Shown piece after piece: positions 16,228 to 23,874 of a DNA stretch of 43,821 nucleotides. The translations under genes were made by a program, and so were the position numbers. A model generated the notes under the pieces. The model made no database searches. It had not been told where the DNA came from and saw only the letters and a program-made list of their open reading frames with translations. How positions within the stretch are numbered: the first letter of the stretch is position 1; each line of letters starts with the position of its first letter. Origin of the DNA: Gammaproteobacteria bacterium (GTDB lineage: Bacteria; Pseudomonadota; Gammaproteobacteria; JAADJB01); the NCBI GenBank assembly GCA_013151035.1, contig JAADJB010000026.1, positions 1 through 43,821 of the forward strand, read 5' to 3'.

Positions 16228-16312
16228 AAAAAAATATATCATTTCTAATTAAAATTAATATAATTCATTTTTTTATCATGAAGTTAGTGCTGTTTTTTGG
16301 TTTTTTTCTTGG

Positions 16313-16328
16313 TGTAAAAAAAACCGTC
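16313..16328 (-). promoter_or_regulatory. Distal candidate activator site of the two-gene PEP-CTERM operon
   Basis: TGTAAAAAAAACCGTC is the exact reverse complement of the site at 6240-6255. It lies 176 bp upstream of the sigma-54 box, similar to the 184 bp of the distal site at 7141. Confidence 0.45.
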
Positions 16329-16516
16329 TTGTTTTGTGTGAGGATGAAAAAATCAGCTTATTTTACACATTTATTTTATTTGTTTCAATATGTTATGACT
16401 TTTTTGCGGTGTATTATAAAGTGTAAAGTATATTGCTATTTTTTAGTCATTAATTGTGTTTTGTGCTTCCTACCCTTATTCTCGGGTATTCATATGCGAT
16501 ACAGGATTGGGATATT

Positions 16517-17371
16517 ATGCATACGGCAGATAAATCAGAATTAAAGCAACGTGAACGTGACAACTGGGCCGCGGCAGCTGAAGGTTGGCGCCGACGCGAT
16601 GAATTGTTGAAAAAAGGCGCGGCTCCCGTGACCGAACGTATGCTTGATCGGGTGGCTATCACCTCGGGTAGTCGCCTGTTGGACATTGCCTCGGGTACCG
16701 GAGAACCAGCGCTATCGGCTGCACAGAGGGTCGGTGAGACGGGGCTGGTTGTTGGTACGGACCTGGTTGAAGAGATGTTGGCTGTGGCTCGGGATAAGGC
16801 GGCTCTGGCTAAGTTGGAAAATATTGAATTTCATTGCCTGGATGCGGAGACACTTGATTTTTCGGGGCGTGAGTTTGATGCAGTAACGATACGTTGGGGC
16901 TTGATGTTTATGCCTGAGCCGGAGAAATGCCTGCTCTCAGCCTGTAAGGCGTTAAAATCCGGTGGGCGTATCAGCCTTGCTTGTTGGGCTGCCCCGGATA
17001 AGAACCCCTTTGTTGGTGTACTTATGCAGACGTTGGCGCACTATATGGATATCCCCAAACCACCTCCCGGTACCCCTGGCATCTTTGCCTTTGCTGATCC
17101 GCAGCGGATACAGAACATGCTGGAGACAGCAGGTTTTCAGAATGTCGTGTTGGAAGAGTTGGTCATTGATGTGCTTGAAGTCGCTGATGGCCGAGCCTAT
17201 TGGGAGGCAATATCCGATCTGGCAGCACCGGTTATGGCGCTGGTCAGGCAACTGGATGATAGTTCCCGGGTTGCCTACATTAATGACGTGATCAAGATGG
17301 CTGATACCTTTAGTAAGGATGGAACCCTGCGTATGTCTGGTGCGACCTGGATCGCCCATGCGGATAAGTGA
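16517..17371 (+). CDS. SAM-dependent methyltransferase (UbiE-like class I)
   Basis: The 284-residue soluble protein has the class I methyltransferase signature: motif I LLDIASGTGEPAL, an acidic motif II residue in VVGTDLVEEML, DAETLDFSGREFDAVTIRWGL, and the post-motif GGRISLACWA. This resembles UbiE/COQ5-type enzymes, but substrate cannot be predicted. ATG 16517 gives a normal start (MHTADKSELKQRERDNW); the frame upstream is open but has no supporting ribosome site. It converges with the hybrid kinase, whose stop is six bases away. A second UbiE-like enzyme is encoded at 42905. Confidence 0.8.
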   Translation: MHTADKSELKQRERDNWAAAAEGWRRRDELLKKGAAPVTERMLDRVAITSGSRLLDIASGTGEPALSAAQRVGETGLVVGTDLVEEMLAVARDKAALAKLENIEFHCLDAETLDFSGREFDAVTIRWGLMFMPEPEKCLLSACKALKSGGRISLACWAAPDKNPFVGVLMQTLAHYMDIPKPPPGTPGIFAFADPQRIQNMLETAGFQNVVLEELVIDVLEVADGRAYWEAISDLAAPVMALVRQLDDSSRVAYINDVIKMADTFSKDGTLRMSGATWIAHADK

Positions 17372-17377
17372 ATATAT

Positions 17378-20350
17378 TTATGTTAGTAAATTTCTTATTT
17401 TTTTAAGCAGGGTTTGTGAATTATAAGGTTTGTGGAGTAAATTATTACTCAGGTTTTCATTGACCATGTTCCTGTGACGTTCATCATTGAAGCCGCTAGC
17501 TAATAGTATCTTTATTTCTGGGTATTTTTCTTCAACAATGGCAGCAAGCTCATAACCATCCATTTCGGGCATAATGACATCAGACAGAAGCAGGTCGATA
17601 GATTCGTTTTCAAGGATGTCTATGGCTTGTTGTCCATTGTTAGCACACAGGATTTGATAACCCTGCTGGCTCAAAATTTCACTACTTAATGCGAGTAATG
17701 CGGGTTCATCGTCAACGATAAGAATAGTTTCATTCCCTTGGATACTTGCTGGGTTATTTTCTTTCTGAGAGGTGTTGTATTGATTATTTCTCTCACAACG
17801 AGGGAAGTAGAGTTTGAATTGAGTGCCTTGATCAAGCTCGGAATAAACCTTTATTGCACCATGACTACGCGTAACAAAACCGTAGACCTGACTTAACCCC
17901 AGTCCTGTTCCCTTGTCACCTTTGGTACTGTAGAAAGGCTCAAATATCTTCTCTTTTTCAATGCTATTCATGCCGCATCCGGTATCGGTAATGCTGAGAA
18001 GGACGTAATCCCCTGTGTCTATTTGTAATAAACGGGCATCGAGTTCATTGATCTGTATGTTAGCTGTCAGGATGGTTAATAAACCCTTGTCTTCCATCGC
18101 ATGAGCGGCATTGATGCACAGGTTGACGATGGTGTCCTCCAGATCGCCCCTATCGAGGTATGTTGACCATAAATTATCGCTTAACTCGAAGGACAGTTGA
18201 ATCCGTGCTGTCAGGGTTTTTTGTAGCATATCCTGTTCTTCTTTTAACAAGACGTTCAGGTTTAATTTTTCGGTATCGCTACTTTTGTGTCGGGAGAAGG
18301 AAAGTAGTTTTCGAGTGAGCTTGGCACCACGTTCACCAGCATAATGTATTTGTTGGGCGTATTTTCTCAATTTGGGCTGTGCGCCTAACTGTTCTTCCAG
18401 GATACTGGCATAACCCATAATAACACCGAGCATATTGTTGTAGTCGTGGGCAATGCCACCCGTCAGTTTACCGAGGGCATCCATTTTCTGACTACGTTGC
18501 AGGGTTTCCTCGAGGATAACCTGTTCGGTAATATCCTGTACGGTACCGGTGGAACAGAGTGGCTTGTCATTATCATCGTAAATAGTCTTGCCACGCTCAA
18601 TGACATATTTGATGCTTCCGTCGGACATGCGTAGGCGGTGATTGATATTGTAAAAGGTTTTGTTTTTCAAGGATTCTGTGTATGCAAAGTGCACTTTCTC
18701 CCGGTCATCGGGGTGTACTGCATTAATAAATACCTCGTATGATGCTTCAAACTGCTTCGGATCAATTTCAAATATGCTATAAACTTCATCAGACCAGAGT
18801 AACTTGTTGGTTACTGGATCTAGTTTCCAACTGCCAATATGTGCCATACGTTGAGCCTCGGCCATTGCCTGCTCACTCACTAATACAGCCTCTTCAGCCT
18901 TCTTGCGATCCGTTATATCGGTGATGCTGCCAACAAAACCAACGACCTCATTATTCTCTCCTTCTTCTGCTAGAGCCTCACCGAGTACCCAACGGATATT
19001 ATTCGCATGCTGAAAACGGTATTCACATTTGAATGGTTTGTTTTGTTCAATTAATTGCCTCCATTCGGCAAGGACTCGTTCTCGGTCTTGTGGATGCAGA
19101 CCGTTCTTCCAGTTATCACCTTGTGCTTTTCCTATGGCGATACCGGTTATTTCACTCCATTTTTTATTGATGAATAAACAATCCCCCTGTCTATTGGCAT
19201 AAAAAATGCCTACGGGCGCTACTGTTGTCAGGGTCTCGTACTGTTTTTTGCTGGTGGCTGCTGCCTGACGTAATCGATACGCTTCTGTTACATCATTGAA
19301 AACCAGCACCATACCGAGGATGTTGTTTTCCTCATCACGAATGGGCGCGGCAGAATCTGCGATCTGATATTCTCTACCATTTCTTGAAATCAAGGTCGTA
19401 TGATTACTAAGATAGACGGTCTCACCGCTACTAATAACCTTTTCGACGGGATTCTCAATGGTTCTGCGGGTACTGGCATTGATGATAGGAAAAATATCTT
19501 TTACCGATAGGCCCCTGGCTTCTTTTAATGACCAGCCCGTTAGTTGTTCTGCAACTGGGTTCAGTCGTGTGATATTACCCTCGGCATCGGTGGCAATGAC
19601 GGCATCACCAATGCTATTGAGTGTTTGTAGTAGATATTGTTTTTGTTGACCAATTTCTGTTACCTGTTGCTGTAGTCTGCGTTGCATATCATTAATTGAT
19701 TTGACCACGGTATCGAATTCATCATAATTCTGGGTGTCTCTATCCAGGGTTAAAGGCGGATGGTCTGATAATGGATTATGTTCTTCTGCGAATGCTGAAA
19801 TTCTTGATAAATGCCTGGTAACTAGATGGTGAAAGAGAAAATAAATAAAGATAGCGACCAAAAAGGTCTTGAGTCCATTGGATATTAATATGACCCATAC
19901 CCTGCTAATCAGACGTTGATAAACGCCATCAAGGGTGACCACAATGCTTAGTCTACCGATATTGATATCTTTGCCTCTATGGCGATAGTTTATGGGGTAG
20001 ATGCGTTCAATGGAATTATTTCTACTGCTGTTGTCGGTTTCTATTCCTGCGCGCGCCCAAACCTGTTCAGTATCGCGTATCTCGACATATTGCATGTCCC
20101 GTATCTGTAATATGCCCTCAATACTGGTTTGAAGTAGTTGTCGATTGGATGTCCATAGGGCGGAGGCGAGACTTTCCAGGTGAACACCTTCAATCTGTTG
20201 TAGTTCACCATGGATGTGTTCAAGGTCAGAACTATAGTCACGATAGAGTTGGGCTGCGGTGGTTAACAGTGTAATGGCGGAACTAAACAGGATGATATAG
20301 ATAATCAGACGGTAAGCAATCGGTGATCGGGCAGAACGAAGGTTTAACAT
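17378..20350 (-). CDS. Hybrid sensor histidine kinase with three PAS domains and C-terminal receiver
   Basis: The 990-residue protein has membrane helices at about 12-35 and 160-180 around a small periplasmic region. A HAMP-like linker is followed by three PAS domains (about 240-355, 365-485, 490-610; the first begins LNSIGDAVIATDAEGNITRLNPVAEQLTGW). HisKA has GKLTGGIAHDYNN (His near residue 634), then HATPase motifs (NLCINAAHAM, DTGCGM, KGTGLGLSQVYG) and a receiver with LLLSDVIMP (Asp near 923). The arrangement fits a phosphorelay or self-desensitising kinase. It follows a periplasmic solute-binding protein gene by three bases, so that protein may deliver the ligand. Confidence 0.9.
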   Translation of the reverse strand: MLNLRSARSPIAYRLIIYIILFSSAITLLTTAAQLYRDYSSDLEHIHGELQQIEGVHLESLASALWTSNRQLLQTSIEGILQIRDMQYVEIRDTEQVWARAGIETDNSSRNNSIERIYPINYRHRGKDINIGRLSIVVTLDGVYQRLISRVWVILISNGLKTFLVAIFIYFLFHHLVTRHLSRISAFAEEHNPLSDHPPLTLDRDTQNYDEFDTVVKSINDMQRRLQQQVTEIGQQKQYLLQTLNSIGDAVIATDAEGNITRLNPVAEQLTGWSLKEARGLSVKDIFPIINASTRRTIENPVEKVISSGETVYLSNHTTLISRNGREYQIADSAAPIRDEENNILGMVLVFNDVTEAYRLRQAAATSKKQYETLTTVAPVGIFYANRQGDCLFINKKWSEITGIAIGKAQGDNWKNGLHPQDRERVLAEWRQLIEQNKPFKCEYRFQHANNIRWVLGEALAEEGENNEVVGFVGSITDITDRKKAEEAVLVSEQAMAEAQRMAHIGSWKLDPVTNKLLWSDEVYSIFEIDPKQFEASYEVFINAVHPDDREKVHFAYTESLKNKTFYNINHRLRMSDGSIKYVIERGKTIYDDNDKPLCSTGTVQDITEQVILEETLQRSQKMDALGKLTGGIAHDYNNMLGVIMGYASILEEQLGAQPKLRKYAQQIHYAGERGAKLTRKLLSFSRHKSSDTEKLNLNVLLKEEQDMLQKTLTARIQLSFELSDNLWSTYLDRGDLEDTIVNLCINAAHAMEDKGLLTILTANIQINELDARLLQIDTGDYVLLSITDTGCGMNSIEKEKIFEPFYSTKGDKGTGLGLSQVYGFVTRSHGAIKVYSELDQGTQFKLYFPRCERNNQYNTSQKENNPASIQGNETILIVDDEPALLALSSEILSQQGYQILCANNGQQAIDILENESIDLLLSDVIMPEMDGYELAAIVEEKYPEIKILLASGFNDERHRNMVNENLSNNLLHKPYNSQTLLKKIRNLLT

Positions 20351-20353
20351 GAC

Positions 20354-21148
20354 TTAGTTCTCTGTTTTTTTAGCCGCAGTTTGTTCCAACGGTTTTAGAA
20401 TACGTTCATAGATCGCGTGTATGCTGCCATCATACTTCATTTGTCTGATTGCTGCGGCGAGTTCAGGTACGATTTTTTTGTGTTTTATGTGTAGGTAAGT
20501 ATAAAGGGCAGGGCTAACCAGGGGCGGTGATAGTAAGGTTATGCCGTTGATACCCTGTTCTTTTAGATAAGCCAAGCCCGACCAGCGTGAATAGGCGATA
20601 AAATCGACCCGATCCTTCATCAGTAAATTCAATGATTGCTCAATATTATCGGTTTTAATAATCTCTATCTGATCACCCAGCTGACCAAAATTGGTTTCCA
20701 TAATCTTCCAGCCGGAGATAATGGCAATGGAATGGGATTTTATACTCTGCCAGCTATCGACATAAAAAGAGGGCTGGTTTTTGGTAAATAACACCATATC
20801 CATATCTATTATTTTTTCGGGTACCTGTATCAGGTTTGGATATTTACTCTGTAGACCGGCAACGCGTAACAAATCTCCATCATCAATCCCTCGGTTGGCG
20901 TTGATGAGCGCTCTTTCTGCTGGTAATTGAACGGTCTCCAGTTGATATCCGATACGATGGAATGCTTCGGTTAATACCTTGTCGGCAAAACCTGTTTGTG
21001 AAGAATTACTGATGGGTGAGGCAAAGGCGGTATTGAGAACGATAGTGGGTTGAGAAAAAGCAGGGCTAATTGGAAGAATACTAAAGGTTAATAGCAGGAT
21101 ATTTAACACTGAATAAAATGAAACGAAATTTGTTTTACTATTGATCAT
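20354..21148 (-). CDS. Periplasmic solute-binding protein (SBP_bac_3-like) paired with the kinase
   Basis: The 264-residue protein has a signal peptide (LNILLLTFSILPISPAFS) and the layout of extracellular solute-binding protein family 3: early GFADKVLTEAFHRIGYQLE, LPAERALINANRGIDDGDL, and later SLNLLMKDRVDFIAYSRW. No ABC permease or ATPase gene is nearby. The kinase gene starts three bases after its stop, so the two are one operon. The protein therefore probably serves as a sensory binding protein rather than a transporter subunit. Ligand unknown. Confidence 0.8.
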   Translation of the reverse strand: MINSKTNFVSFYSVLNILLLTFSILPISPAFSQPTIVLNTAFASPISNSSQTGFADKVLTEAFHRIGYQLETVQLPAERALINANRGIDDGDLLRVAGLQSKYPNLIQVPEKIIDMDMVLFTKNQPSFYVDSWQSIKSHSIAIISGWKIMETNFGQLGDQIEIIKTDNIEQSLNLLMKDRVDFIAYSRWSGLAYLKEQGINGITLLSPPLVSPALYTYLHIKHKKIVPELAAAIRQMKYDGSIHAIYERILKPLEQTAAKKTEN

Positions 21149-21233
21149 CCTTGCCTACCTTAATGATAATGGCTTGTGATTACCTGTTTCAGGTCATTTG
21201 ATAATACTATTATTGCCCTCTTGTTAACAACAA

Positions 21234-21275
21234 TTGATCCATATCAATATCCATAAGTATTTTCTAATATATAAA
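21234..21275 (+). promoter_or_regulatory. FNR/Anr site with class II promoter before the porin-cytochrome cluster
   Basis: TTGATCCATATCAA at 21234-21247 is a perfect match to the FNR/Anr consensus TTGAT-N4-ATCAA. A -10-like TAATATATA (21265-21273) places the start point near 21281, about 41 bp from the site centre. That is the standard class II activating geometry. The gene at 21323 and probably the porin and cytochromes downstream would be induced at low oxygen. Confidence 0.65.
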
Positions 21276-21322
21276 GTGCGCCAGAACTTTCAATTTATAG
21301 AAGAGGACGACATAATACCGCC

Positions 21323-21664
21323 ATGTTAGCAATCGGCAAACTTATTATCCATTACACGCTGGCGATGATACTGGTATCAATACCTGTAGCGGGCGCTTCA
21401 GTGGATGATCACTACAAGGCGCATGATTTGCAACACCCAGCGCTTGCTCTGGATCATTCCTATGACAGGGATGAAATGGCGATAAAGGGCCTGTGTCAAG
21501 GCGATGATGCGAGTCAGTGTTGCTGTGTTATTGATATCCCGAGCATCGTGCAAAATAAGCCTGTCGTATTGGATGATCTGTTTATTAGCCGTTTTGTGCC
21601 TTACTACCCGGATAGACATATAGAATATATCTCTACTCGTCTATTGAGACCACCAATAATATAA
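21323..21664 (+). CDS. Small secreted Cys-cluster protein
   Basis: The 113-residue protein has a signal peptide (LAMILVSIPVAGASV). The mature part contains His/Asp-rich stretches (DDHYKAHDLQHPALALDHSYDRDE) and a striking CQGDDASQCCCV cysteine cluster at about 58-69. This could bind a metal or form disulfides. I do not recognise the family. It is the first gene after the FNR-type promoter and precedes the porin by about 155 bases. No classical ribosome site is seen at good spacing; GAGGAC lies about 15 bases upstream. Confidence 0.55.
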   Translation: MLAIGKLIIHYTLAMILVSIPVAGASVDDHYKAHDLQHPALALDHSYDRDEMAIKGLCQGDDASQCCCVIDIPSIVQNKPVVLDDLFISRFVPYYPDRHIEYISTRLLRPPII

Positions 21665-21671
21665 ATTTGAA

Positions 21672-21766
21672 CAGGTGAGTGCTTCAATTTGGTTCTTTAA
21701 TCGAAAAATTACCATTGAAAAAGTAGGCTTATTAATAGCCGTGATAGATATAAGATTGCTCACCTG
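21672..21766 (+). other. Candidate structured RNA (three-way junction) in the porin leader
   Basis: P1 pairs CAGGTGAGT (21672-21680) with GCTCACCTG (21758-21766), nine pairs including one G-U. Inside it, P2 pairs TTCAAT-TT-GGT (21683-21693) with ACCATTGAA (21711-21719). P3 is a small hairpin, GGCT/AGCC (21726-21729 and 21737-21740). It lies about 50 bases before the porin ATG, whose ribosome site is GGAG. I do not recognise a known riboswitch class. The structure is inferred by hand pairing. Confidence 0.35.
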
Positions 21767-21818
21767 CTTATTCTGGATTTTAATAAATAAACAATACAAG
21801 TAACAATGGAGATATGAC

Positions 21819-23042
21819 ATGTTTAAGACAAAAAAACTATATCGTAAGACGCTACTAGCATTAACAGTGTCTGCGCTTTTGCCCATTAACAGTTTTGCGG
21901 CTACTGATCTTGAGGTTCTGAGACAAGAAATGGATCAGCTTAAAAAGCAGATTGCAGGTAGAGATGAGTGGAAGGTACCGAATACACTCGTTCATATGGC
22001 AGGTTATGCTGATGTCGGTTATTCCAACAGCGGGGCTGCGAATGATGATGGTAGCTTCAATTCAGGCAGACTAGCACCGATCTTTCATTATCAGTACCGT
22101 GATATTGTGATGCTGGAATCGGAGCTGGAATTTAAGACCATGGCCGATGGTAGTACTGCGACCGCACTGGAATACCTGACCCTGGATGTATTTCTGAATG
22201 ATTATGTCACCCTGGTAGCGGGTAAGTTCCTAAGCCCGATTGGTACCTTCCGTCAGAATATCCATCCCTCATGGATTAACAAGATGGCATCGGCAGCCCC
22301 TGGCTTTGGTCATGATGGTGCCGCACCAGTATCCGATACCGGACTTCAATTACGCGGTGGGTTTCATATCGGTGAGATGAAGGCCAATTATTCGGTCTAT
22401 ACCGGTAATGGTCCGGAGATCAAGGCTGAGTTGACACCGAATGCAATTAATAATGCGCTGGTTGATGATGTTGAATATGACGGTATTGATGCTGAAGGTT
22501 TTGGTGTAGATGCCGATGGCAATAAGGTCTTTGGTGGTCGTTTTGGTCTCTTGCCAATACCTGCCCTGGAAATTGGTGTGTCACTATTGACGGGTAAGGC
22601 TGATGTTACCAGCTTTGAAAACATTGGTGCTTATACAGGTAATACATCCACTCTGTTAAGTAGTGTCACATCCACTAATTATGATGTGGCGGGTGTTGAT
22701 GTCTCATGGCGCAACAAGGCTGTGGATGTGCGATTTGAATATGTTCAATCTAAGTTAGGTGCCGCTACCATGGGTGCTAATACCCTGGCATCAGCCAAAT
22801 GGACAACCTGGTATACCCAAGCCGCCTATAAGATCCCTGCTACCAAGTATGAGGTGGTTGCGCGTTATGGTGACTTTAATAGCCCGCATCCTGCAGCTGA
22901 TCGCAAACAGGTAGCGGTGGGTGTTAATTACCTGTTTGCCAGTAACTTTGTTGCCAAGGTTAACTATGAATTAAATAAGAACCCGAATGCTGGTTTCAAT
23001 ACTGATAATCGCCTGTTAGTTCAACTGGCTTATGGATTCTAA
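21819..23042 (+). CDS. Outer-membrane porin with N-terminal coiled coil
   Basis: The 407-residue protein has a signal peptide ending NSFAA and a short coiled coil (LEVLRQEMDQLKKQIAG, about 31-47). This is followed by a 16-strand-type beta-barrel with alternating aromatic strands, ending in a C-terminal Phe (LLVQLAYGF), the usual outer-membrane insertion signal. The segment VAGKFLSPIGTFRQNIHPSWINKM resembles phosphate-selective porin/OprO-type or similar anion porins, but selectivity cannot be read. It is followed closely by two cytochrome c genes, so it may admit a respiratory substrate or hold an electron conduit. Confidence 0.8.
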   Translation: MFKTKKLYRKTLLALTVSALLPINSFAATDLEVLRQEMDQLKKQIAGRDEWKVPNTLVHMAGYADVGYSNSGAANDDGSFNSGRLAPIFHYQYRDIVMLESELEFKTMADGSTATALEYLTLDVFLNDYVTLVAGKFLSPIGTFRQNIHPSWINKMASAAPGFGHDGAAPVSDTGLQLRGGFHIGEMKANYSVYTGNGPEIKAELTPNAINNALVDDVEYDGIDAEGFGVDADGNKVFGGRFGLLPIPALEIGVSLLTGKADVTSFENIGAYTGNTSTLLSSVTSTNYDVAGVDVSWRNKAVDVRFEYVQSKLGAATMGANTLASAKWTTWYTQAAYKIPATKYEVVARYGDFNSPHPAADRKQVAVGVNYLFASNFVAKVNYELNKNPNAGFNTDNRLLVQLAYGF

Positions 23043-23055
23043 GGAGTAATCAATC

Positions 23056-23337
23056 ATGAAATTGAATATTAAAAAAAGTGCGTTAATTGGTTTGGCTGTA
23101 TCGAGTCTGGCTATGTCCTCAACCTTGTTGCATGCGGTTGATTTTCCTGAAAAGGGTGATTTTATCGCTGGTGCCAAGGCATGGGCTGATAATTGTACCC
23201 GTTGTCATAATCTGCGTGATCCCAAGGAGTTACGGGATGATCAGTGGTTGACTACTATGTTTCACATGCGTGTACGTGGTGGACTCACCGGTCAGGAGAC
23301 ACGCGATATCTTGACCTTCCTGCAACAAAGTAATTAA
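23056..23337 (+). CDS. Small periplasmic monohaem cytochrome c
   Basis: The 93-residue protein has a signal peptide (LIGLAVSSLAMSSTLLHA) and one haem-binding CTRCH motif at about residues 47-51. Methionines in WLTTMFHMRVRGG may supply the distal ligand. The C terminus ETRDILTFLQQ is typical of class I c-type cytochromes. It starts 13 bases after the porin stop, behind AAGGAG, so they are one operon. Likely a periplasmic electron carrier. Confidence 0.85.
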   Translation: MKLNIKKSALIGLAVSSLAMSSTLLHAVDFPEKGDFIAGAKAWADNCTRCHNLRDPKELRDDQWLTTMFHMRVRGGLTGQETRDILTFLQQSN

Positions 23338-23347
23338 TCTTAACCCA

Positions 23348-23380
23348 GTTGATACCCCTTGATATACAAGGGGTATCAAC
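23348..23380 (+). other. Perfect 14-bp intercistronic hairpin between the two cytochrome genes
   Basis: GTTGATACCCCTTG pairs perfectly with CAAGGGGTATCAAC across the loop ATATA. No T-run follows, so it is more likely an mRNA-stability or processing element (or weak attenuator) than a full terminator. Confidence 0.7.
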
Positions 23381-23408
23381 CCATAAAACTAACCAGAAAG
23401 AGAATATT

Positions 23409-23756
23409 ATGAATAAGACATTTAATCCTGTAAAAGGACTGCTGATTTCATCTGTATTGGTATCAGGGCTTGCTCTGACCGCTAATGTTAGCGCAGATGG
23501 TGCAGATATCTATAGCCAGACCTGTGTAGCATGTCATGGTGCGGATGGTAAGGGTGCCTTGCCGGGTACACCTGATTTTACCGATAAGCATGGTCGTTTA
23601 TCACAAGAGGATACCATTTTGCTGGATCATATGGAGCATGGTTTCCAGAGTCCTGGATCATTTATGGCAATGCCACCTAAAGGTGGTAATAGTAGCTTGA
23701 CCCGTCATGATCTTGAGGATGTATTGAAATATATTCGTACAACCTTTGGCGGTTAA
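23409..23756 (+). CDS. Periplasmic monohaem cytochrome c
   Basis: The 115-residue protein has a signal peptide (LLISSVLVSGLALTANVSA) and haem motif CVACH in YSQTCVACHGADGKGALPGTP. A later Met in SFMAMPPKGG is the likely axial ligand, and the protein ends with the class I helix DVLKYIRTTF. Start ATG 23409 is chosen because it is preceded by AGAAAGAG and gives a clean signal peptide. It is the second cytochrome of the porin cluster. The substrate or partner reductase is not present in this window. Confidence 0.85.
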   Translation: MNKTFNPVKGLLISSVLVSGLALTANVSADGADIYSQTCVACHGADGKGALPGTPDFTDKHGRLSQEDTILLDHMEHGFQSPGSFMAMPPKGGNSSLTRHDLEDVLKYIRTTFGG

Positions 23757-23874
23757 ATGATTTTATCGAGAACAGGGATGTTTCTCAAGCAAGCTGTCAT
23801 TAGAACCAGTAGTAGCATAGAGTTGCCTCAATAAACTATAGACTTTTATCAGATGCGCCATTACTCTTTAGAGA

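Noticed and set aside
6101-16516. Exosortase or polysaccharide-synthesis genes expected beside PEP-CTERM substrates
   Set aside because: None of the frames here shows exosortase or glycosyltransferase features; the sorting enzyme must lie elsewhere.
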